Of a stretch of 64,000 bases of DNA, positions 37,701 through 47,342 are shown in pieces. The notes beneath the pieces were generated by a model, which was not told the DNA's origin, ran no database searches, and saw nothing but the letters and a program-made list of their open reading frames with translations. This stretch comes from Ascidia mentula (lineage: Eukaryota; Chordata; Ascidiacea; Phlebobranchia; Ascidiidae): positions 12,343,001 through 12,407,000 of the forward strand of contig OX387204.1 in the NCBI GenBank assembly GCA_947561715.1. Direction: 5' to 3'. A program made the position numbers and the translations under genes. Position 1 is the stretch's first letter, and every line of letters starts with the position of its first letter.

Positions 37701-38833
37701 CTCAGTTTATTCATTTGGCAGAACACCATGCAGTTTTCATTAGGGTTTGGTCTATGATCTATGATGAATGGTCAACAATGAAAATCCTAAAAAAATGTGT
37801 GTTGACAAAAAAAAATCTAGTTATTAATTAGAAGTAACTTCCATTCCTAGTACATAACTATGGATGTGCAGCCAGGCCCTATATTGGGTAAACACTACAA
37901 AAGGTGCACTGTTGTTTGCCTTTACTAGCAACTCTTTGTTTGGCAGTCTGGTTGGTTATTGAAATGTATCAGGGAATTTTCCTTCCCAGTCAAATGTAGT
38001 TATTCAAGTTTACTGACGTATGTCATAAAACTATTTTCAGCTTTGGAAAATTCTGTTAGGAGAACAGGTGTTTGTGCAATGTTTTTGTTTGTATCACATA
38101 CTTTGGCATGTAAATGTTTTTTTATTGTAGTTAAGTATAAACCAAGTAACCCAGGCTATTAAACCTAGCTTATAAATTATATTCGGGCCAAAACTTACAT
38201 CACCACAAATTTTTGATTTTGGATATAATGGTTGAAGCTGTGTTGCTCGGTTTAGTATTTCCTCTCTGTAAATTAGTGGTTTTCAGATTGTGACATATAA
38301 AATTATTCCACATGATACATAGGTAAGAAACTTAGTTTGGCAAGAAATAAGATAATTAATAGATTTTGCTAAAACTTTCAGAACAAGATTATGATGTGTT
38401 TTACATTTTTTTGTCATAATTACTGTTATCACAGTTTCACATATTTAAGACTTTTTCTCAAGAATATGTCCATTCTGTTTAAACTATTGTTTTTTTTTTA
38501 AATTTGTTGTTACTATGGGAAGATACTTATAATTTTTTGATATTGGTTGTATGTGGCATTGTACACACCCTATGAACATTGTGCTGGTAAAAACAATTTG
38601 GGAATCACTGCTAATTGAATTAAATAACTGACCTAAAAAAGATAATTTTCAAAGAACAATTATTACTGTTTCATGTTTATGTCGGTCATCGTATCTCCAA
38701 TTGTTTTCCACCTACAGTCTCTCCCCATCAATTAAAGACTTGTGATTTTGATTTTTAGAAAAACCGTGAAAACCACAGAAGAGGAAATAAGAACCCTTCA
38801 GTGAAAAGTGAACAAAATGACCAGCTTTCATAG
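34785..38833 (+). CDS. YTHDF: YTH-domain family m6A reader (620 aa)
   Basis: Exons 34785-34808, 35144-35248, 35364-35567, 35635-36395, 36895-37588 and 38759-38833 close in frame (1863 nt). The N-terminus [13 protein letters not shown] and the low-complexity region with [50 protein letters not shown] and [11 protein letters not shown] match the YTHDF1-3 pattern. The YTH domain (about residues 425-560) has [32 protein letters not shown] and [12 protein letters not shown], with the aromatic-cage tryptophans in place. It binds N6-methyladenosine in mRNA in the cytoplasm and recruits decay or translation factors. The 67-nt intron 35568-35634 uses the acceptor at 35633-35634, because an AG 15 nt upstream (35618-35619) would shift frame. 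An alternative end is read-through of exon 5 to a stop at 37598-37600. Confidence 0.93.
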
Positions 38834-39391
38834 AAAGAACCAGCTGTAGAAAATATTTTAATGATGTCTATAATTTGTGTATTCCCTTAAACCCGATATT
38901 TGGATGTAGTAATCACTGACTGTCATTTTCTTCCTGATAATTTTTTGTGGTTCTCTGATCGACTTACAATCTATTGTCTGTAACTTGTTGTCATATTCCC
39001 ACATTTCACTGCAAACCTGTCGGTTGAAAACAGCTGAGTTTGGATGTACTGAAGGATAGGTGCTGGAGCTCCCTTGAAAATACCCAAGGAAAGATCCAGC
39101 ATGTACTGGAACATGAACTTCTATTTCAATTGTGACTGGTTGCAAATGCATGGCTAGTGCCAATGAAAGACTAAAAACCAGGCTTTTTTGTAAGCAACAC
39201 AACTTCCTCTGTGCACTTGCCTCCTATTTTAGTGAAAATGTCACAACCTAAGTTCCATTAACATGTGTATTGAGTGGAACATTAGAATCTCATCTGTGTC
39301 GCGGTTTGAACTTCGCCTCAGGCTAAACCAATCAAAACCAAACATGTTTGGATTCAATTCTCTGAAACATTTGCTTGTTTTTGTGTTTGTA

Positions 39392-39397
39392 AATAAA
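39392..39397 (+). terminator. Candidate YTHDF poly(A) signal
   Basis: This is the first canonical AATAAA downstream of the stop at 38831-38833. Confidence 0.35.
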
Positions 39398-40069
39398 AGT
39401 ATTTGCAAAAACACCCACATTCTAACAAAAGCTTTAAAATGGCCTGATTTTTGTGGTGGCACTGCGTTGTGTACAGTTGGATATCTGGTAGTATGTTCAA
39501 ATGGTTGTAATACAAAATGCGAGACTGTTTGATCTTTTATGCTTTGTAAACTAGTTTTTGCAGACCACACTAGAATTTTCATATACACAGGGTTGCCATA
39601 CTGTGGTTATTTCCAAGGTATGTGCCAATTTTTAAGAGCAGTGTCTACAAAAATGAAAAGATGTGCTTGTTGTATAAGAAACATGCTTATCTTGTTTTCT
39701 CATGAAAGGGTGCTGGTTTTTTGTAAGATTTGGATAATTAGTAATATGACACAATGCTAGCAATTTTTAGTCGGACCTGTGCGACTGAAAAACAAAGCAT
39801 GCAAATTATATGTTTGTAGAAAAGAGGGTTGTTGGACAAAGTTTTTGAAATGAATCCCATAAAAGAAGTGTGCTTATTTTGTGGTCCATGTCAAACCTGA
39901 ATATATGTATGAACAGTGAACACAATTGTTTTTTGCTTCCAAATTTAAAATTCTGATGCAGACTATAAACATTTGAACCATCAAACTACTATCAAGATGC
40001 ACCTCACCACAAAACCCATTAGGTAATTTTCTGCAACTGGTGAAACTAAATCTTCATACAGAGAAACAG

Positions 40070-40075
40070 TTTATT
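40070..40075 (-). terminator. Candidate poly(A) signal of the acid phosphatase gene
   Basis: AATAAA on the minus strand lies about 480 bp after the stop at 40555-40557. Confidence 0.4.
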
Positions 40076-40554
40076 TGTTTGCTTCTTATTGTTTCACAAA
40101 ATACCATTCACAAACATAGATATCATCTGAATAGATTTCAAAGCAATAAAGGCATGAAAAGGCACAGTGCAAGATGAAAATTTGTTGAAAAACACTTGTG
40201 TGTTGATAAAAATGACAAAAATAATGGTACAATTTAGAAGTAGTGTTCCTTCAACTTATTGTTGTTAAACGCAACCTTGAAGTGTTAAGGATATCTTCTG
40301 AATCCCACCAAACAGCAGGTGTTGCACATTGTTTTCAGTTACAAAACACTTCCACAAAGATTGACAAGTAAAATATCTCCGCATAAAAAAACATAAGACA
40401 CACCACCACAAACACCTGATACTGCTGTTCTCACAATTAAAACTACTGAAACATTTGCAAGCAGCAAATACAATCTCTGAATAGACAAAACAAATGAATG
40501 CATTGATGAAAAACACAGATTCAACCTTGGCATTTAAAGTGTATGAAAAGGCAC

Positions 40555-43500
40555 CTAGATTTCGCCATTGGCTATTTCATCATATGATGTCAAAGGTTGG
40601 TAACCTGTGTTCTCCGACCGTTTTATAATTCGTTTGTTCGACCTGCACAAAAACAAACTGTGTAACTAGGCTGCAAAAACAAGAGGTAGCCTTGTGAAAC
40701 AACAGAAACTAATGCATTACAAGTAGGAATGTCCAGAAATTCTAACAAATAGCAATTTACTTACTTTTTGCAAACATAGACCAGTACTACTAACCAGGTG
40801 ACCATCAGAATGAAAATAACAATGGTTAATACCACTCCCAGGTAATGTTGCTTTCCAAATTCTAAACACACAAAATACGTTTGTATCAAACAAAGTTAAG
40901 ATAAACTTGATCACATTCTTAATCAAGAGCAAATCAAGATACACATAACAGAAAATATGCACTAATTCAATTTTGTTGAAATACTTGACAGTACCAATGA
41001 CTCCATTTTTCGTAGTCTGCTGAATTCCGGCTTCTGTGGGTTTTCTAATATTCTCCGTGAGTTTTTTTAACTTCTCCAAAGGACAAAGTAAATTACATCC
41101 AAGCAAATTTAAAGGATGTAAAGTGTCAGACGAGTTTCTTTAAATAGAAAATGAATTCAGTTTTTGTATTAATTTGTATTCGATTTTTGAGTTTGTTTTG
41201 CGTTTTAAAGAAGTATTTGTAAAATGATGATACCTCATTGTTTATGGTAATGAAAATTTTCAGGTGAGTACCTGAAAAAAGCCTTGATGAAATATTGACC
41301 ATTTGTATTTGTGAGATCTTGATTTTGATACAACTCAAATATGACACATGAAGCAAATGGAGGACTTTTCCAGTTGTAAGCTTCAAGTGCTACCAGAAGT
41401 GCACTGACTGTTGTGTCATGCTAAGGTAGATAAAAATATATAATTTAACAGGTTTCAAAACTAGACATTAAAGGGTTCCATGAGCTGCTAACTTGTTTTT
41501 GAGGAAAAACTACTGAACATATCCATTAAGTCTCAGCAAGAAAACAAGAAAAACATACAGAAGTTCGGTGAGTTGCTAACCACACATAATCAGTACAATA
41601 TCAGGTAGCTTAAAAGCCACAAGACATAGTTTGTTGTTGAATTTTTAAGTGGTTACAGGATACTACATATGGTTTACCTTCCATACATTTTAAAATATAA
41701 TTTATTTAGGTTTTTTTTATCAATTTCCAAAATATTGTGGATTAAAGCAACGGCACTTACCGCAGAGTAAGCAATGACATTGTATGTAGTTTTGTTTGCA
41801 ATTTTGTCCTCAAAGTTTTTTAAGATTTTATGAACCAACGGACCTGTTTGGCAGTTATGTTATAATCACTTTGTTATTTTTAAATATTATCAACAATTTG
41901 TAAACCAACCTGCAGCATATGGAGCAATCTTTACCCTGTATTGGTAGTCAATGCCACCAAACATAATGCCCATATCCAACCCTGCTAAGCTGCTCAGTTC
42001 CTCCAGCACCCTTGTAGTAGCCCATGGTGGCAATGTAAGGTTCTGTGCTTTCTGGGTTACAAGAAGCAACACACAATTTTGTTTAGGAACATTAATGCTA
42101 TTTTAACTTAGTGGCCATTTAGGAAATATCCCTGGTAGCATAGCATGAAATGTGCAATTTAATCTTAAGACAATAAAATTGTAAAATTCATTGAATGATG
42201 AAATATGTTTCTACCTCACAAGCCAATGGATCTTGCACAGACCAACTCGAACCTATATTCATCGGGGAGAGACCTGACCAAACAGAGAGATTTTTCAAGA
42301 ACTCCTGCAAAAAAAACTGCTTGTCTATTGTCACTTATGATATGCCCAATTAAATTTACAGGAATTCTAGTAACGAAAGAAATATGACTGTACAATTTAA
42401 GTTCTCTTATATTTAAAGTAACTTTGTGCTCGTTATCAAAGCACAACACTATATAAACACCAATTGGACTTTGCTTGAGAAACAGACGATAACAACTGAC
42501 ATACAGTACAAAGGTCACAACAAGTGAGAAAGGAATTACAAATAGATTTAGAGAACTTGATTTATTACAAAAATTTTTTTTAAGAAAACCATACCCCATG
42601 AATCTTATTTAGATTGGCATATTCTTCTGACGCAACAATTTCCTTCTGCATTTTGTTGTATTCAGGGTACAAGTATGGTGCCATGTGTAGTAACTTGAAA
42701 AATATTTTACTTTTATTTGGTTCAATCAAACTTTTTTGATGGGTCTATTGATGCTTGATTGGCATGCTATTAACATAAGGGTTGCCTATGGCTTGTAGCA
42801 AAATTTCATGGAAAACAATTCTAACAATATATTTCGAAAAACAACAAAGCATTTAGATTTTCAAATATTCATACAGTGTCAGTGTCTTCAGCAACAGTAT
42901 GAACAGGCATTGGTTGCCAATTAGTGTTGCTTCCATTCCAAAGCTCATATCCAGATGGTGGATACATGCCAGCAATATTACTTTGTGCACTCATGAGGGT
43001 TCGATCAACATCAGTACTTCGTACATAAATCTATAAAAACAATGGGTTACTTTTACGAAAAACAGAAATAAAATGCTTTATTTGTAAAATTATTATTTGT
43101 GTTAATTGCACAAACAACAGAATTATTTCCAGTGTTAGTCAACAGATATCAAAAAACTTTTTAAAAAGGTTCTATATTTTGTGAGATGATGGTAATCTAC
43201 CAACCTGTTTGTGAAAATAGATTTTATCAAGCAGGACATCTCCGTACTTTTTCCGAAAAAATTGACCCAACTCAAACTGCTGCTTCATGCCAATCTAATG
43301 AGAAAGAAAAAAATGTAACAACCATTTTTTTAAACTAAAATAGCAAATTACAAATAAAACCTGTGTCAGTTGACCAGGTCCATTAGGCCACACCCCCTTG
43401 TTATTGTAAGGATCTGTTGGAAATGAGTGCAAAGACGATCTAGCTCCATGGCGCCACACCTAGAATTGAGTAATTAGATTACATTCAGGAAAAAGCTCCA

Positions 43501-43611
43501 ATTTATTTTCATCCTTACCATATTGGCAAACACTAGTTTAAGGGTTTCTTGCGCGAAAGTAATGTTTATAAAACATGTTATTGCACAGATATAAAACAAC
43601 TTATGGCACAT
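40555..43611 (-). CDS. ACP2: Lysosomal-type histidine acid phosphatase (ACP2-like, 442 aa)
   Basis: Twelve exons join to 443 codons: 43519-43611, 43361-43459, 43205-43294, 42875-43030, 42595-42693, 42215-42304, 41910-42051, 41761-41843, 41272-41420, 40995-41137, 40765-40861, 40555-40642. A signal peptide precedes [16 protein letters not shown], whose RHGxR (His about 35) is the phospho-accepting motif. [15 protein letters not shown] and the catalytic HDTT (about 285-288) follow. One TM helix (about 388-412) and a short cytosolic tail end the protein. The tail contains GYQPL and YDEI, both YxxPhi lysosome-sorting signals, which favours ACP2 over prostatic acid phosphatase. The enzyme dephosphorylates monoesters in the lysosome lumen. 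Usual length is about 420. One deviation is RHGARSS, where most members have RHGxRxP. A T-rich acceptor ending 43 nt before the ATG hints at a spliced leader. Confidence 0.9.
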
Positions 43612-43849
43612 TTTGCAAATAGGCTATTTCATTAAAATATAAAAACACTATTTTCTGAAAAACAAACCGTTTTGATTGTTGAAGTTATGAAAAAACCTCT
43701 ATGGTGCAAATGGTTTTATGGATACCTCAAGAACTCATTATTTTGTCTGTCACCAAATGAAGACAAATAATAATTGGCAGCAATATTTTAAAAATTTAAT
43801 ACAAACACAATTGTCAAAAAAATTTAGTGGTACAAAATGTACAAGAATT
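43612..43849 (-). promoter_or_regulatory. Short gap between CWF19L2 and ACP2-like genes with splice acceptor
   Basis: On the minus strand a TTTGTTTTTCAG acceptor ends at 43655, and the next exon would start at 43654, 43 nt before the phosphatase ATG. ATTAAA lies within about 75 bp after the CWF19L2 stop. The whole gap is 238 bp, which is small for a terminator plus an independent promoter. Confidence 0.45.
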
Positions 43850-46195
43850 TTAAGAAATTTCAGTTCGAGTCCAATCAAACATTTTAAAGTTTTTCTCAAA
43901 ATCCACAGCTCGCTTCATTTGTTCATTAAAATGCTCCTCATGTGGTTTTCTCCACAAACTGGGCTCTGCATCCAGCATACCTCCTAATATTTCCCGACCA
44001 AAATACAAAGGAAAACTGGATTCTTCCTCAACAACATGAGCAAACCCGCCATCAAGTCCAAAGTCTACGGCGAAGTAGGGCAACCCAGTGGGGAGTTTAT
44101 TTCTGACATTTGAGCCTCTGGTGTCGACAAGTTTTTTATTTTGTGCCCATTCACCTTCACACTCCTGGATTGCTTTTTTGAAATAGATTGGAGCCAAATC
44201 CCCCAGCTCTTTGGCCAGAGGAATGCATTCAATGAAAAAGTGCGGCGAGCGCTTCAGGTTGATGCAGGTCTGCAGAAAAACACAGTCATCTCCTTCTTTG
44301 GAAAACATTTCACACAAACTTTGCATAAACTTTCTAATTTCACTCCACACATCTTCATCCAATGCAGTGCCGGTTGAACAGTGGTGCATTGGGGCAATTA
44401 CACAGTGGCCAGTTTGCAGGGGTCGATGTGATGGAAGTCTTAAATATGCAACTCGGCCAATTGAAACAAGCAAGTGCTTGGGGTTTTGAGAATTTCCAAA
44501 GCAGTATTTGCACTTTTCAAGGCGCCTCATTAACTTCTGATGACTTTGTATTGCTCTTTGCTCATGTCTAGCTTCTTCCTGGGCCGTCGTGTTGGAAGTG
44601 CCAGCTTGGGATACGAACATATCGTCAAGGGTGAAGTTCTCTCCATCTGTGCCTCGAAACATCTTTGAACTCAGTCTGTTTAATACTTGTGTTTGATCCT
44701 CAGCTGCACCACTTCTCTCCCTTTCAACCAAGTCCCGCAATGAATATCGATCATCGTCGGCAAAATACCTTTCCCTTTCTCCATCAGGATCATGAACTTT
44801 TACCTTCTTTTTCTTCTGACGTTTGGATAGGGTATCTGAGGAAGACTTGGTTACAGGCCATGTCTGCCCTGTTTTGGATGTTCTTGTAAGAACCACAACT
44901 TCATCACCAGAGTCACTGTCGCTTGCAGAACTATTTGATTTCTCATCAGTTGGCATGTCTTGTTGCTGGGCCTGTTTTTCAAAAGCCCTCGATGCCTCAA
45001 GTTTCTGTTTTAGCTTAGTTGCAAGTTCTGTCTTCCCCAACAATTCCGCCTTTATGATTTTGGCACTTATAGTGTTCTTTTCTTGTTCAGTCAAAATTTT
45101 TGTTCCACTTTGCTGTTTTGAAGGTACATTTTCAACTGTGGGTCTCTTTACATCTGATTCAACTGTTTTTTTGTCCTCCAAAACTGGAGATTTTCTTTTT
45201 GCCTCCTTGGTCGTTCCAACATTTTTTATTTCAGGTTTTTGATCATTGTCAAGTTTGGATGGTTGTGAAATGCCTTTCCTCCATCCTTGTTTTTCTGTTT
45301 TTCGTCTACTTCTTGAAGCATTGTAATCTTTCTCTTCATCATCAGGTTTAAGAAAACGTTTTCGTGACTGATGCTGGTGTCTTTCACCATGGGATCTGTT
45401 GTAATCATCATCATTAGGTCTTCTGAACCTATCTTTTGAATGCCTTTGTTTGGATTGGTAGCCAGATTTGCCCTCCTTTTCCTCAGCTTCCTTTAATATT
45501 GTTTGAAAAGCACCCCAGGACCCATATCTTTCTGCAGCAATGTTTTTTACATCTTTGCCAGTGGAGTTACTTTCTTCTTCCATTCGTTGTAGTGATTTTC
45601 GCAACCACGAAGCACAAGGAGTCTTGGATGGTTTTGCCAGATCAGCACTGGGAAGACCTGAACCGCCAGACTTCCAGTAAGGGTTTAACTCCTTTTCATG
45701 CTGGCCCAGAAGATCAAGTGTTGACAATTGCTTTGTGGAAAGTGTGTCTTGTTTCTTTGACTTGCGTTCCTCTTTTACATCTTGGGATGTTACTGTATGG
45801 ATGCCAGATAAAAAGTCCTGCTGCATCCAAGTATTTGCTTCTCTTTCTTTATATTTTTCTTTATCAGGAGGGCTAAGGCTAGATTCATCTTCCACCCTTT
45901 CCACCCACATTTCTTCATCTGATTCATCGCTACTGTTCTTCTTTTTGTGCTTTTTCTTGTGTTTCTTTTTCTCTTTTTTTAATTTAGGTTTTGAATGATG
46001 TTTCTGGGAATCTTGGTCTAAACGATCTTTGAGAGAAGGAAGCATCCATTTATCTTGTCCACTTTCCTTTTGATATTGTTTGTATCTTTCCCGCTCCTCA
46101 TAATTTTTTCTTGCGCCACTCAATACTTCATCCTGTTCCCGTTTCTTGAAGTTCCTGGATTTTGTCAAGTCACGCTCACTAATAAAACTTGCCAT
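43850..46195 (-). CDS. CWF19L2: CWF19-like protein 2 (spliceosome-associated, 781 aa, intronless)
   Basis: One uninterrupted coding exon runs from ATG (MASFISERDLTKSRNF) to the stop. The N-terminal two thirds is Lys/Glu/Asp-rich and disordered (KKEKKKHKKKHKKK). The C-terminal third holds the CwfJ HIT-like domains: CKYCFGNSQNPKHLLVSIG, LPSHRPLQTGHCVIAPMHH, CINLKRSPHFFIECIPL, then KLPTGLPYFAVDFG and the final block RAVDFEKNFKMFDWT. These match CWF19L2, a homologue of yeast Drn1/Cwf19 that acts at the intron-lariat/debranching step. The usual length is about 890 in vertebrates, the difference lying in the disordered part. A frame extending upstream by nine codons is cut by an acceptor (TTTTTTGCAG ending at 46199) three nucleotides before the ATG, so the ATG at 46193-46195 is preferred. 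Confidence 0.93.
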   Translation of the reverse strand: MASFISERDLTKSRNFKKREQDEVLSGARKNYEERERYKQYQKESGQDKWMLPSLKDRLDQDSQKHHSKPKLKKEKKKHKKKHKKKNSSDESDEEMWVERVEDESSLSPPDKEKYKEREANTWMQQDFLSGIHTVTSQDVKEERKSKKQDTLSTKQLSTLDLLGQHEKELNPYWKSGGSGLPSADLAKPSKTPCASWLRKSLQRMEEESNSTGKDVKNIAAERYGSWGAFQTILKEAEEKEGKSGYQSKQRHSKDRFRRPNDDDYNRSHGERHQHQSRKRFLKPDDEEKDYNASRSRRKTEKQGWRKGISQPSKLDNDQKPEIKNVGTTKEAKRKSPVLEDKKTVESDVKRPTVENVPSKQQSGTKILTEQEKNTISAKIIKAELLGKTELATKLKQKLEASRAFEKQAQQQDMPTDEKSNSSASDSDSGDEVVVLTRTSKTGQTWPVTKSSSDTLSKRQKKKKVKVHDPDGERERYFADDDRYSLRDLVERERSGAAEDQTQVLNRLSSKMFRGTDGENFTLDDMFVSQAGTSNTTAQEEARHEQRAIQSHQKLMRRLEKCKYCFGNSQNPKHLLVSIGRVAYLRLPSHRPLQTGHCVIAPMHHCSTGTALDEDVWSEIRKFMQSLCEMFSKEGDDCVFLQTCINLKRSPHFFIECIPLAKELGDLAPIYFKKAIQECEGEWAQNKKLVDTRGSNVRNKLPTGLPYFAVDFGLDGGFAHVVEEESSFPLYFGREILGGMLDAEPSLWRKPHEEHFNEQMKRAVDFEKNFKMFDWTRTEIS

Positions 46196-46400
46196 CACCT
46201 GCAAAAAATTACAACAGCACAAATCAATGCAAACTCAGCAGCTATGATTCGAATAAATTTAGGTGATTCGAAGTAAATAAGCAATCACAAAAGAAACTTA
46301 AAAAGCAGCCCCTTACACACACAAAACATTTAACAAGTTATACATTGCTCATGCCAAAAATTTAGGGTAAAAGTAGCACTTTGGAAATGAATTCGTTTAT
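46196..46400 (-). promoter_or_regulatory. TECR-CWF19L2 gap with splice acceptor directly before the ATG
   Basis: The gap is 205 bp. The acceptor TTTTTTGCAG lies immediately upstream of GTG-ATG of CWF19L2. There is no recognisable donor exon between the genes, which fits trans-splicing of a downstream operon cistron. Confidence 0.5.
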
Positions 46401-46401
46401 T
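46396..46401 (-). terminator. Poly(A) signal overlapping the TECR stop codon
   Basis: The minus strand reads TGAATAAA, so the A of the TGA stop starts the AATAAA signal. The 3' UTR would be only about 15-30 nt. Confidence 0.5.
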
Positions 46402-47342
46402 CACAGAACAATTGGTAGAATTGCCTTTCTGGCTCTGGGATAATTGGAAAATTCCTTCTTATAATTTCTATGCTTGTTCAGGGCCCAAATAGCCATCTGG
46501 GCAAACCCAACCATGGCAAAGATAAACACGGCAAGTGTTTGAGTCATTACAGCAAAAGCCAACCATGACCCAACCTCGTAAGTGTAGTTTGGGCACGATA
46601 CGAAGTTGAACAATAAAGTAAAAGGATTTCCAGTAGCAGTGGGTATTTTTCTTTCAGTAGACCCAGCAGGGCGTAAATTTTTGAATGCAAGGTGAATAGA
46701 CAAATTGCCAAGCTCAAAAAAAACAAATGAAACAAGAGCAGAATAAATTTGAACATTGCCAAAGGATGCTGGTGTATACAAAGGGTGATTAATGTAGTAT
46801 GACATCCAGGCAGCAAACGTCCAATAATATGTGCAGTTTCGGAACAAGTTTCTGATAGGCATAGTACCATGGGAAAATCTATGCACAAATTTGGTTTCAA
46901 GCACACGTTTCAAGTAGTGAAAACTGTGACATACAGCAGCAATGTGAACAACGTCATAAGGGCTACTTGTGAAAGCAAACTTGGAATCATAGATAAATGG
47001 CAATCTGAAGTAGAACATTAAGTACACAAACAATGGTCCAGCATATTCACAGTAAAACACAGTGGACCAACCAACTTGTGGGCCAAGATCTTTAAAATAC
47101 AAAACAGCTTCTGCACCCAGATTAAGTTCACTTAACATAGTAGAGCCCGCCAGAGACTTGCCCCTTGGTTCGGCCTTGTATGATTGCCGCTCAATGTAAC
47201 AGCTTGGAAACTTTCTTTGGTACATTTCCTTGACCATTTCAATAGTGGTGTTGGAGGAAATGCGATCCAGTGTGCAAATCTTCTGCTTTGTCTTGCTGTT
47301 TAAGATTTGAAGCTCCATTTTTGTCGTTGGTTGTTTACACAT
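46401..47342 (-). CDS. TECR: Trans-2,3-enoyl-CoA reductase (very-long-chain fatty acid elongation), intronless
   Basis: This is a single-exon frame. The first true ATG is at 47340-47342 (MCKQPTTKMELQIL) and a second at 47316-47318 (MELQIL) fits the family start better; the product is 313 or 305 residues against 308 in vertebrates. An N-terminal ubiquitin-like fold (ELQILNSKTKQKICTLDRIS) is followed by the membrane reductase domain. Landmarks are EYAGPLFVYLMFYF, HSFHYLKRVLETKFVHRFSH, TYYWTFAAWMSYYINHPLY, RPAGS and CPNYTYEVGSW. The enzyme reduces trans-2-enoyl-CoA in the ER elongase cycle and also serves sphingolipid degradation. It lies 205 bp upstream of CWF19L2 on the same strand, and its poly(A) signal overlaps the stop. 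Confidence 0.95.
   Translation of the reverse strand: MCKQPTTKMELQILNSKTKQKICTLDRISSNTTIEMVKEMYQRKFPSCYIERQSYKAEPRGKSLAGSTMLSELNLGAEAVLYFKDLGPQVGWSTVFYCEYAGPLFVYLMFYFRLPFIYDSKFAFTSSPYDVVHIAAVCHSFHYLKRVLETKFVHRFSHGTMPIRNLFRNCTYYWTFAAWMSYYINHPLYTPASFGNVQIYSALVSFVFFELGNLSIHLAFKNLRPAGSTERKIPTATGNPFTLLFNFVSCPNYTYEVGSWLAFAVMTQTLAVFIFAMVGFAQMAIWALNKHRNYKKEFSNYPRARKAILPIVL

Larger units (their letters stand above)
38834..40554. other. Convergent 3' regions of YTHDF and the acid phosphatase gene
   Basis: AATAAA at 39392-39397 (+) could end YTHDF with a UTR of about 560 nt. AATAAA on the minus strand at 40070-40075 could end the phosphatase gene. No coding exon was recognised. Confidence 0.5.

Noticed and set aside
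38858-39588. Minus-strand ORFs of about 115 codons in the YTHDF 3' region
   Set aside because: They have no domain or splice pattern; they are probably chance frames in UTR or intergenic sequence.
44823-45242. Open frames on + inside CWF19L2
   Set aside because: They are antisense shadows of the Lys/Glu-rich coding region.
46547-46906. 119-codon minus frame inside TECR
   Set aside because: It is another frame of the TECR exon with no family match; TECR itself matches along its full length.
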